NCBI GenBank assembly: GCA_937906795.1 | Contig: CALCUQ010000087.1 | Span: forward strand, 1 to 14,160 | Direction of reading: 5' to 3' | DNA from: an uncultured Bacteroidales bacterium | Lineage (GTDB): Bacteria; Bacteroidota; Bacteroidia; Bacteroidales; UBA932 | Length of the DNA stretch: 14,160 nucleotides | Shown here: one piece after another, positions 6,281-13,147 of the stretch | Layout of the letters: the number at the start of each line of letters is the position of its first letter | Numbering within the stretch: position 1 is the first letter of the stretch | Notes under the pieces: generated by a model | Seen by the model: the letters and a program-made list of their open reading frames with translations, nothing else | Databases searched by the model: none | What the model was told of the DNA's origin: nothing | Made by a program: the position numbers and the translations under genes

Positions 6281-8068
6281 CTAATCAAGTTTAAGTACCG
6301 CCATAAATGCACTTTGTGGAACCTCAACATTTCCTACCTGACGCATACGGCGTTTACCTTTCTTCTGTTTTTCCAACAATTTTCTCTTGCGGGAGATATC
6401 TCCACCATAACATTTGGCGGTTACATCTTTTCTCACAGCTTTAACTGTTTCTCTTGCAATAATCTTTGCTCCAATAGCTGCCTGAATTGCAATATCAAAC
6501 TGTTGTCTTGGGATAAGCTCTTTAAGTTTCTCGCACATTCTGCGACCAAAATCATAAGCATGGTCTCTATGGATAAGACTGCTTAGAGCATCCACTTGCT
6601 CACCATTCAAAAGAATATCAAGTTTTACCAAATCTGCCTGACGGTAATCTATAATATGATAGTCAAATGATGCATAACCTTTTGAAATTGATTTAAGCTT
6701 GTCATAAAAATCAAAAACAATCTCAGCCAATGGAATATCATAATTCAACTCCACCCTCTCGCTTGTAAGGTAATGCTGGCTTATAAGTACACCTCGTTTG
6801 TCGAGACATAACTTCATAATAGGGCCAAAGAAATCTGTCTTAGAGATAACCTGTGCTCTAATGTAAGGTTCCTCTATTCTGTCTATGAGGGTTGGAGCAG
6901 GCAGTCCCGACGGATTATGTACCTCCAGACACTCTCCCTGAGTTGTATATACCTTGTACGAAACGTTTGGTACAGTTGTAATACAATCCATATCAAACTC
7001 TCTGAACAATCTCTCCTGAATAATCTCAAGATGCAACAGACCCAAGAATCCGCAACGGAAACCAAATCCAAGAGCAAGGGAACTTTCCGGATCAAAAACA
7101 AGTGATGCATCATTAAGCTGCAACTTTTCCAAAGAAGCTCTTAAATCTTCATATTCATCTGTTTCCACCGGATATACACCGGCAAATACCATAGGCTTTA
7201 CCTCCTCAAAACCAGCAATAGCCTCAGCACAAGGATTGTCAACTTTTGTAATTGTATCGCCCACCTTTACCTCAACCGCACTCTTTATTCCACTTATGAT
7301 ATATCCTACATCTCCTGTTTTTATCTCACCTTTAGGACACAGTTTCATCCTTAATACTCCAACCTCATCTGCCACATACTCTTTACCTGTATTAAAGAAC
7401 TTAACTTTATCTCCCTTTTTAATTGAGCCTGCCTCAACTTTAAAATATGCTATAATACCTCTGAATGAATTGAATACAGAATCAAAGATAAGAGCTTGAA
7501 GTGGAGCATCCGCTTCTCCGGTTGGAGCAGGAACCCTTTCTACTATTGCATCAAGGATTTCTGGAACACCCTGGCCTGTTTTACCGCTGGCCAACAAGAT
7601 ATCACTCTCATCACACCCCAACAAATCTATAATCTGGTCCTTTACAACCTCAACCATAGCCGCATCCATATCTATTTTATTGATAACCGGAATAATTTCA
7701 AGATCATGGTTAAGTGCCAGATACAGATTAGAAATTGTTTGTGCCTGAATACCTTGTGTTGCATCCACAATTAAAAGTGCACCCTCACAAGAAGCAATTG
7801 CTCTTGAGACCTCATAAGAAAAGTCCACATGACCTGGAGTATCAAGCAAGTTAAGGGTATATTTCTCCTTTCCCCTTACATACTCCATTTGTATTGCGTG
7901 ATTCTTAATGGTAATACCTTTCTCCTTCTCCAAATCCATAGAATCCAACACCTGATTCTCCATCTCTCTTTGCGAAAGAGTATTGGTAGCCTCTAATAAT
8001 CTATCTGCCAATGTACTTTTACCGTGGTCTATGTGAGCAATAATGCAAAAATTTCTGATATTCTTCAT
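6281..8068 (-). CDS. lepA: Elongation factor 4 (LepA), ribosomal GTPase
   Basis: Translational GTPase related to EF-G that acts on stalled or mistranslocated ribosomes and in ribosome biogenesis. The 595-residue length is standard. GTPase motifs are complete: G1 AHIDHGKST (11-19), G2 EKGITI (49-54), G3 DTPGH (76-80), G4 NKID (130-133) and a SGKTGQG segment for G5. The LepA-specific C-terminal domain is present, with AKCYGGDISRKRKLLEKQKK near the end. The gene is single, divergent from the transketolase genes and convergent with the glycosyltransferase. A -7 promoter box at 8113-8120 gives a leader of about 40 bases that contains a small GCCT-TTTT-AGGC hairpin (8086-8097). Nothing unusual in the protein. 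Confidence 0.98.
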   Translation of the reverse strand: MKNIRNFCIIAHIDHGKSTLADRLLEATNTLSQREMENQVLDSMDLEKEKGITIKNHAIQMEYVRGKEKYTLNLLDTPGHVDFSYEVSRAIASCEGALLIVDATQGIQAQTISNLYLALNHDLEIIPVINKIDMDAAMVEVVKDQIIDLLGCDESDILLASGKTGQGVPEILDAIVERVPAPTGEADAPLQALIFDSVFNSFRGIIAYFKVEAGSIKKGDKVKFFNTGKEYVADEVGVLRMKLCPKGEIKTGDVGYIISGIKSAVEVKVGDTITKVDNPCAEAIAGFEEVKPMVFAGVYPVETDEYEDLRASLEKLQLNDASLVFDPESSLALGFGFRCGFLGLLHLEIIQERLFREFDMDCITTVPNVSYKVYTTQGECLEVHNPSGLPAPTLIDRIEEPYIRAQVISKTDFFGPIMKLCLDKRGVLISQHYLTSERVELNYDIPLAEIVFDFYDKLKSISKGYASFDYHIIDYRQADLVKLDILLNGEQVDALSSLIHRDHAYDFGRRMCEKLKELIPRQQFDIAIQAAIGAKIIARETVKAVRKDVTAKCYGGDISRKRKLLEKQKKGKRRMRQVGNVEVPQSAFMAVLKLD

Positions 8069-8112
8069 CTAAATTGTTTAAAACAGCCTTTTTAGGCAAG
8101 TTAATATGGGTG

Positions 8113-8120
8113 CAAATATA
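8113..8120 (-). promoter_or_regulatory. lepA: -7 promoter box of lepA
   Basis: Read on the - strand the bases are TATATTTG, an exact TAnnTTTG match, 44 bases upstream of the lepA ATG. No convincing -33 TTTG. It stands back to back with the transketolase promoter. Confidence 0.6.
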
Positions 8121-8129
8121 CTCAATTAG

Positions 8130-8161
8130 ATTGTTTTTTAATAAATTAAAAGTTACTTTTG
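8130..8161 (+). promoter_or_regulatory. Promoter of the split transketolase operon
   Basis: TACTTTTG (8154-8161) matches TAnnTTTG, with ATTG (8130-8133), a partial -33 TTTG match, 20 bases upstream. Leader to the ATG at 8194 is about 28 bases and has no Shine-Dalgarno sequence. Confidence 0.6.
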
Positions 8162-8193
8162 TAGATATGTAAATTTAAAAACCCAAACTTCTT

Positions 8194-9042
8194 ATGTCAA
8201 ACATTCAAGAACTTAAAAAAGTTGCATCTCAAGTTAGAAGAGATATCATTAGAATGGTTACAGCTGCTCAGAGCGGCCATCCAGGTGGCAGTATGAGTAG
8301 TGCAGACATTTTAACTGCTCTTTTCTTTAGTGAGATGAAACATAATCCAAGCAATTGGAGTAAAGATGGCAAAGGAAATGATATGTTTTTCCTTTCTGCA
8401 GGCCACATTTCACCAGTTTTCTACAGCGTTCACGCACGCAGCGGATATTTCCCTGTAAGTGAACTTGCTACTTTCAGATTCTTTGGAACAAGACTTCAAG
8501 GACACCCTTGTCCATGCAGTACATTGCCTGGCGTACATGAGGCAGCCGGATCTCTAGGTCAGGGCCTTTCTGTTGCCATTGGAGCAGCCCTTGGTAAAAA
8601 ACTGGATAAAGACCCTAACTATGTATATGTTCTTGTTGGAGATGGAGAAAGTGAGGAGGGACAAATCTGGGAGGCAGCAATGTTTGCATCTCACAATAAA
8701 GTGAACAACCTTATTGCCATTACAGACTGGAATAACCAACAGATTGATGGTACCGTAGAACAAGTTGCAGGTCTTGCAGATCTTGAGAAAAAATGGGAAT
8801 CATTTGGATGGAATACAGTTGTAGCAGACGGTCACGATTTTGAGCAAATTCTTGCAGCTTTCAAAAAAGCAAAAGAGTTATTGGCATCACAGGAGAAACC
8901 TGTTATGATTCTTATGAAAACTGTTATGGGTAAAGGTGTTGATTTTATGGAAGGAACATGTGCATGGCACGGCAAAGCACCTAAACCAGAAGAGGGACAA
9001 AAAGCTCTTGCTCAATTAGAAGAGACACTTGGTGATTATTAA
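8194..9042 (+). CDS. tkt: Transketolase, N-terminal (thiamine diphosphate-binding) subunit
   Basis: Half of a transketolase, the enzyme that moves two-carbon ketol units between sugar phosphates in the non-oxidative pentose phosphate pathway. The 282 residues match the PP (pyrophosphate-binding) domain of a full enzyme: SGHPGGS with His29, SAGHISP with His72, GSLGQG (120-125), and the cofactor/metal motif GDGE (150-153) continuing to Asn181 in TDWNNQQ. The active site needs the catalytic Glu of the next gene, which begins 13 bases after this stop. The length is normal for split transketolases, so it is not a broken gene. Related two-part enzymes such as DXP synthase are excluded by length and motif pattern. 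Confidence 0.93.
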   Translation: MSNIQELKKVASQVRRDIIRMVTAAQSGHPGGSMSSADILTALFFSEMKHNPSNWSKDGKGNDMFFLSAGHISPVFYSVHARSGYFPVSELATFRFFGTRLQGHPCPCSTLPGVHEAAGSLGQGLSVAIGAALGKKLDKDPNYVYVLVGDGESEEGQIWEAAMFASHNKVNNLIAITDWNNQQIDGTVEQVAGLADLEKKWESFGWNTVVADGHDFEQILAAFKKAKELLASQEKPVMILMKTVMGKGVDFMEGTCAWHGKAPKPEEGQKALAQLEETLGDY

Positions 9043-9055
9043 AATTGAATGTACA

Positions 9056-10012
9056 ATGGATAAGAAATATATAAATACAGGTAATAAAGACACCAGAGGC
9101 GGATTTGGTGCTGGTTTAGATGTTCTTGGGAACGAGAATCCTAACGTAGTAGCAGTATGTGCAGACTTAACCGGCTCTGTAAAAATGGATAATTTTGCTA
9201 AGGCACATCCAGACAGATTCTATCAGGCAGGTATTGCAGAGGCTAACATGATTGGTGTTGGTGCAGGCTTGGCTGTTACAGGTAAAGTTCCATTCGTTGG
9301 CTCTTTTGCTGCTTTTGTTACCGGACGTGTATACGACCAGATAAGACAAAGTGTAGCCTACTCTAATACCAACGTGAAAATTTGTGGTTCTCACTCAGGT
9401 ATCACTGTTGGAGAAGATGGTGCAACTCACCAGATTCTTGAAGATTTAGGCCTTATGAGAATGCTACCTAATATGGTTGTAATTTCTCCATGCGACTATA
9501 ACCAGACAAAAGCGGCAACAATAGCAGCAGGCAGATATGTTGGTCCGGTATATTTGAGATTTGGCCGTCCTGGCGTTCCAAACTTTACACCAGAAGACCA
9601 GGAATTTGAGATTGGAAAAGCCCAAATCCTTAACCAAGGAGAAGATGTTACAATCTTTGCTACCGGGCATATGGTATGGGAGGCAATTCAAGCTGCTGAG
9701 GCTTTGGAAGCAGAGGGAATAAAAGCAGAAGTAATAAATATCCATACAATTAAACCTTTGGACAAAAACGCAGTCTTAGAATCAGTAGCCAAGACAAAAG
9801 CCGTTGTTGTAGCAGAGGAGCATTTTATTGCAGGTGGCTTATGTGAGCTTATTGCTGGCACTTTGGCAGCAAACAAGCCTGCACCTGTTGAATATGTTGC
9901 AGTAAATGACACTTTTGGACAAAGCGGCAAACCTGCAGAACTATTAAAAGCATATGGTATTGATGCTCAAAATATTGTTGCTGCAGCAAAAAGGGCTATT
10001 GCTAGAAAATAG
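9056..10012 (+). CDS. tkt: Transketolase, C-terminal (pyrimidine-binding) subunit
   Basis: Partner of the preceding gene; together they rebuild a whole transketolase. From ATG 9056 it has 318 residues. The pyrimidine domain starts at once (NTGNKDTRGGFGAGL) and contains QAGIAEANMIGVGAGLA with the probable catalytic Glu62 that activates thiamine diphosphate. GSHSGITVGEDGATHQ and YLRFGRPGVPN follow, and the C-terminal transketolase domain (about 190-318) includes VVAEEHFIAGGL. An in-frame GTG at 9029 would overlap the previous gene and add nine residues not expected in the family, so ATG 9056 is preferred. Only 15 bases separate its stop from the sigma factor gene, so read-through into that module is likely. 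Confidence 0.93.
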   Translation: MDKKYINTGNKDTRGGFGAGLDVLGNENPNVVAVCADLTGSVKMDNFAKAHPDRFYQAGIAEANMIGVGAGLAVTGKVPFVGSFAAFVTGRVYDQIRQSVAYSNTNVKICGSHSGITVGEDGATHQILEDLGLMRMLPNMVVISPCDYNQTKAATIAAGRYVGPVYLRFGRPGVPNFTPEDQEFEIGKAQILNQGEDVTIFATGHMVWEAIQAAEALEAEGIKAEVINIHTIKPLDKNAVLESVAKTKAVVVAEEHFIAGGLCELIAGTLAANKPAPVEYVAVNDTFGQSGKPAELLKAYGIDAQNIVAAAKRAIARK

Positions 10013-10027
10013 ATATAGATTTTTGCT

Positions 10028-10576
10028 TTGGACGACAAGAAGATAATATACTTGTATAATGAAGAAGGCAAACGAGAGTTTGCCTTCAATCTTCTTGTAC
10101 AGAAGTATAGTGAGAGATTATACTGGCACATAAGAAGTCTTACTCTTGACCACGAAGATGCCAACGACATTTTACAGACAACTCTAATTAAAGTATGGAA
10201 TAATCTTCCACAATTCAGACAAGAAAGCAAACTATATACATGGCTATATAAAATTGCCACAAACGAGACCCTTACATTTCTAAGGCGCAAACAACTTACC
10301 TCATATCTCTCTTTAAGCAGTTACGATTCCATCCTTGAAAACAAACTTGAAAGCGATACAACTTTTAATGGAGATAAAATGCAGTTAGCCCTACAAAAAG
10401 CTATACTCAAACTTCCACCTATACAAAGAGTAGTTTTCAATTTCAGGTATTTTCAGGAAATGCCATATGAAGAAATCTCCCAGATTCTTAATACCTCTAC
10501 AGGAGCACTTAAAGCATCATACCATCATGCTTACAAAAAAATAAAAAAAGAGATGGAAGATTTGTTTTTGGATTAA
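10028..10576 (+). CDS. ECF-type RNA polymerase sigma factor
   Basis: 182 residues made of sigma region 2 (about 20-90, with YSERLYWHIRSLTLDHEDAN and the core-binding/-10 recognition stretch ending LRRK) and region 4 (about 119-175, LKLPPIQRVVFNFRYFQEMP then the helix-turn-helix MPYEEISQILNTSTGALKAS), with no regions 1 or 3. This is the extracytoplasmic-function class, normally held inactive by a membrane anti-sigma factor. The start appears to be TTG at 10028: the frame is closed upstream at 10016 and there is no ATG before region 2, while MDDKKII is the usual beginning of related Bacteroidetes proteins. It is followed by a single-span membrane protein and a secreted helical protein, presumably its regulators. 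Its regulon is not visible here. Confidence 0.92.
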   Translation: MDDKKIIYLYNEEGKREFAFNLLVQKYSERLYWHIRSLTLDHEDANDILQTTLIKVWNNLPQFRQESKLYTWLYKIATNETLTFLRRKQLTSYLSLSSYDSILENKLESDTTFNGDKMQLALQKAILKLPPIQRVVFNFRYFQEMPYEEISQILNTSTGALKASYHHAYKKIKKEMEDLFLD

Positions 10577-10618
10577 ACCTTTTTGACAAACAATTGTCTA
10601 ACCTATAAAATAACCTCT

Positions 10619-11104
10619 ATGAGAGCAGAAAATAAAAATACAGATATTCTACAAAACAGTACATTAAAAGAGAACCCTTTTACTGTACCGCAAGGATATT
10701 TTGCACAGTTGGAGAAGTCTGTAATGGAAAAGATAGAGACTACTGAAACTCCACAAAAAGCACCTGTATCCAATATCTTTTCCATATTGCGCCCTGCCAT
10801 TGGCCTGGCCGCATGCTTTGCACTCATTTTTGGACTTGGCTATGGAGTACTGTACATTACCAATACAGATGATTATGTCAATCCACAAACAAACGTTACT
10901 GCAGACAATTTGCAGGATCAGGAAGAAGAGGATGGAGAATTTGCTCAGATAATTGCGTTTATTGGTAATATAACCCCAGAAACAATTTCTGAAACAGAGA
11001 ACATAACAATTGACGAGACTCATAACCACATAAACGGAGAGCAGGTTGAGGAATATCTGATAAATTCAGGAGTATCAACAACTACCCTTGCATCACTTGA
11101 ATAA
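10619..11104 (+). CDS. Single-span membrane protein, probable anti-sigma factor
   Basis: 161 residues from ATG 10619 (an in-frame TTG at 10583 is less likely). Residues 1-55 are cytoplasmic by the positive-inside pattern and contain ENPFTVPQGYFAQLEKSVME, a motif of Bacteroidetes proteins encoded beside ECF sigma factors. One membrane span lies at about 56-80. The remaining 80 residues should be periplasmic, acidic, with an His-Asn-His near 133-135 (DETHNHINGEQVEEYL). There is no zinc-binding HxxxCxxC anti-sigma motif, so the anti-sigma call rests on topology and on lying 42 bases after the sigma gene. It could instead be a structural or sensory membrane protein. Confidence 0.8.
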   Translation: MRAENKNTDILQNSTLKENPFTVPQGYFAQLEKSVMEKIETTETPQKAPVSNIFSILRPAIGLAACFALIFGLGYGVLYITNTDDYVNPQTNVTADNLQDQEEEDGEFAQIIAFIGNITPETISETENITIDETHNHINGEQVEEYLINSGVSTTTLASLE

Positions 11105-11120
11105 TAAAACTACTACAAAT

Positions 11121-11630
11121 ATGAAATTCATAACATTAATAACAATATGCATCATAATGGTTACCAATACTTTTGCCCAAGGCAACGGTAAAGGGAAACA
11201 CCATCATGAGTTTGACCAGATTCTAAGCACCAAAATAGCTTTCTTTACTCAAGAGCTTAGTCTTACTCCCGACGAAGCAATGAAATTCTGGGCTGTATAT
11301 AACCAGGGATGGGAAAATATAATGAAAGAAGCCCGCAATGTAAGAATATCCCTAAAAGCCATTAAAGCAGCTACAGAATGCAATCCCCAAAAAAGCGATG
11401 CAGAGATTAAGAATCTTATGAACGACTATTTTAAGGCTTGCAACAAAGAATTGGAGGCAAAAGAATTGTTGTTTGGAGAATTATGCAAAATTATAAGTGT
11501 AGAAAAAGCTGCCAGAACTTTTATTGCAGAAGAAAAGTTTAGGGTTTACCTAATAAAGACATTAAGAAAACCTGGCGGGGGAAATAATCAACAAGAAAAA
11601 AACCAAACAGGAGGTTCTTCTCAGAAATAG
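11121..11630 (+). CDS. Secreted Spy/CpxP-like helical protein, possible sensor of the ECF module
   Basis: 169 residues from ATG 11121 (an in-frame TTG at 11088 overlaps the previous gene). A signal peptide ends TNTFA, with cleavage likely before Gln20, so the mature protein is periplasmic. It begins QGNGKGKHHHEF, with three adjacent His, followed by helical segments including LTPDEAMKFWAVYNQGW, the pattern of Bacteroidetes Spy/CpxP-like proteins, and ends in a low-complexity Gly/Gln/Asn tail. Family relatives act as periplasmic chaperones or stress and metal sensors. It lies 16 bases after the membrane protein and its last ten bases overlap the convergent trmN gene. Direct function is unproven; the similarity is one of pattern, not a firm family match. 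Confidence 0.8.
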   Translation: MKFITLITICIIMVTNTFAQGNGKGKHHHEFDQILSTKIAFFTQELSLTPDEAMKFWAVYNQGWENIMKEARNVRISLKAIKAATECNPQKSDAEIKNLMNDYFKACNKELEAKELLFGELCKIISVEKAARTFIAEEKFRVYLIKTLRKPGGGNNQQEKNQTGGSSQK

Positions 11631-12397
11631 AGATAGAAATCCATAGTTAGTTTTTTATATTCATTCGTGTAAACACCATTGTCGAGCATTACCAGAGTCT
11701 CCTCAATGGTGTTTATTTCTTCTGTTACAATATCATATTCAAATTCCATCAAAAACCTTTTTGCTATTTTCTTTTGCGTAGTTTTTACTTTGCATATCCT
11801 CACCGGATATAGTACCGGATATCCTTTGCCAATGGAACTTTGTATAAGAAAATCTATTTTTCTCAATAGTTCCTGGGCCTGCTCCTGGGGTAAAACTACA
11901 GCAAACCTACCCCCTCTTTTTAACATACCTCCAACACATTTAAGCAAATCTGCCTGAGACAAAGTATCTGTATGTCTGGCTACAGATTTTGACTGGTTTA
12001 TGTTTTTTAATGAATCAACAAAATAAGGTGGATTTGAGAAAATCAGATCATATTGTTTTTGAGTATGCACTTGGCAGAATCTCTGCACAGAGTAATTGTA
12101 CAGGTTTAATTTTATATTGTTCCAAGGGGAATTTATAAAATTAAGCAATGCATCCTTGCAGGCATCTTCATCTATTTCAACAGCATCTATAACTGTACCT
12201 GTTGAGTTGTCTTTGCACCTTTGCGCTGCCATTAGTGCAATTACACCTGTACCTGTTCCAATATCCAGCATACGGGAATCATTTCCCTTGGGCACGCTCA
12301 TCCATGCCCCAAGCAACACTGCATCTGTGTTTACACGCATTGCAGAGTATTCCTGTTTTATTGAAAATTCCTTGAATTTAAATTCTGATTGTCCCAT
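11621..12397 (-). CDS. trmN: tRNA1(Val) (adenine37-N6)-methyltransferase
   Basis: S-adenosylmethionine-dependent enzyme (YfiC/TrmN6 family) that methylates N6 of adenine 37 beside the anticodon of tRNA-Val. The 258 residues hold FSIKQEYSAMRVNTDAVLLG at the start, the SAM-binding motif LDIGTGTGVIAL (44-55), the acidic VEIDEDA (73-79) that contacts the ribose, and the catalytic NPPY (122-125), the mark of amino-group methyltransferases on adenine. The C terminus (about 190-258) is more diverged. Its first 20 bases lie inside the 3' end of lolD, so it is translated from the same mRNA. Specificity for tRNA-Val is inferred from the family; related YfiC-like enzymes are otherwise similar. Confidence 0.9.
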   Translation of the reverse strand: MGQSEFKFKEFSIKQEYSAMRVNTDAVLLGAWMSVPKGNDSRMLDIGTGTGVIALMAAQRCKDNSTGTVIDAVEIDEDACKDALLNFINSPWNNIKLNLYNYSVQRFCQVHTQKQYDLIFSNPPYFVDSLKNINQSKSVARHTDTLSQADLLKCVGGMLKRGGRFAVVLPQEQAQELLRKIDFLIQSSIGKGYPVLYPVRICKVKTTQKKIAKRFLMEFEYDIVTEEINTIEETLVMLDNGVYTNEYKKLTMDFYLYF

Positions 12398-13037
12398 CTG
12401 CTATTTCTATACACCTGTCACACCCTTTTGCCAGTTCCATCTCGTGAGTGACAATCACTATGGTCTGATTATACTTTTCCCTTAATTTAAAGAACAGTTC
12501 ATGTAGCTGCTGCTTGTTTTTGCTGTCAAGGTTTCCAGAAGGTTCGTCGGCGAGTAAAACTGCGGGGGCATTTATCAAAGCCCTTGCAATTGCTACTCTT
12601 TGCTGCTCACCTCCACTGAGTTGTGCTGGTTTATGATGCAACCTCTCTCCAACCCCCAATTCATCCAAAAGTGCAGAGGCTCTTTCTATAAGCAATTTGT
12701 TGCCCCATTTTTCACCTTTAATATTTGCCGGCAACATTACGTTCTCCAGTGCAGTAAATTCTGGCAACAAATGATGGAACTGAAAAACAAACCCAATCTT
12801 GCTGTTTCTGAATTTTGACAACATTGTAGAATTTAAAGCAAATATCTCCTCTCCATCTATATACACTTTACCTTTAGAAGGTTCCAAAAGCGAACCAATA
12901 ATCTGCAATAGTGTAGATTTCCCTGCCCCGCTTGCCCCTACAATACTTGCTATCTCCCCTTTGGCAATAGTTAGATCTACCCCTTTGAGAACCTCAAGGT
13001 CTCCAAAAGATTTATGGATATTTTCTACTTTAATCAT
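12378..13037 (-). CDS. lolD: ABC transporter ATP-binding protein, LolD type
   Basis: ATPase of the transporter that releases lipoproteins from the inner membrane for transfer to the outer membrane. The 219 residues contain every ABC motif: Walker A GASGAGKST (34-42), Q-loop with the LolD/MacB-type sequence FQFHHLLPEFTALENV (85-100), signature LSGGEQQRV (140-148), Walker B VLLADEPSGNLD (160-171) and the H-loop VTHE. The permease genes (lolC/E) are not next to it, as is usual in Bacteroidetes. It starts at ATG 13037 with a promoter box 19 bases upstream and overlaps trmN by 20 bases. MacB-type exporters share these motifs, so LolD is the best but not the only reading. Confidence 0.9.
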   Translation of the reverse strand: MIKVENIHKSFGDLEVLKGVDLTIAKGEIASIVGASGAGKSTLLQIIGSLLEPSKGKVYIDGEEIFALNSTMLSKFRNSKIGFVFQFHHLLPEFTALENVMLPANIKGEKWGNKLLIERASALLDELGVGERLHHKPAQLSGGEQQRVAIARALINAPAVLLADEPSGNLDSKNKQQLHELFFKLREKYNQTIVIVTHEMELAKGCDRCIEIADGTIRI

Positions 13038-13056
13038 TCTATGGAATATTTGTAAT

Positions 13057-13064
13057 CAAAAGTA
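13057..13064 (-). promoter_or_regulatory. lolD: -7 promoter box of lolD-trmN
   Basis: Read on the - strand the bases are TACTTTTG, an exact TAnnTTTG match, 19 bases before the lolD ATG. No clear -33 TTTG. Confidence 0.5.
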
Positions 13065-13091
13065 AAGTTAACAAGTTTTATATAAAACATA

Positions 13092-13130
13092 AAAGAAACC
13101 AGATCAAAACAACTTTTGACCTGGTTCTTT
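13092..13130 (-). terminator. Terminator of the elongation factor G gene
   Basis: AAAGAAACCAG (13092-13102) pairs with CTGGTTCTTT (13121-13130) with one bulged A, and TCAAAA/TTTTGA inside extend the stem. On the - strand the hairpin is followed by a T-rich stretch. It lies 17 bases past the EF-G stop and before the lolD promoter. Confidence 0.75.
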
Positions 13131-13147
13131 GTATATTTGAAAAATTA

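Noticed and set aside
8194..10012. Transketolase as a single gene broken by a frameshift
   Set aside because: The first half has its own stop, the second its own ATG and a normal domain boundary, and both match the usual lengths of two-gene transketolases.
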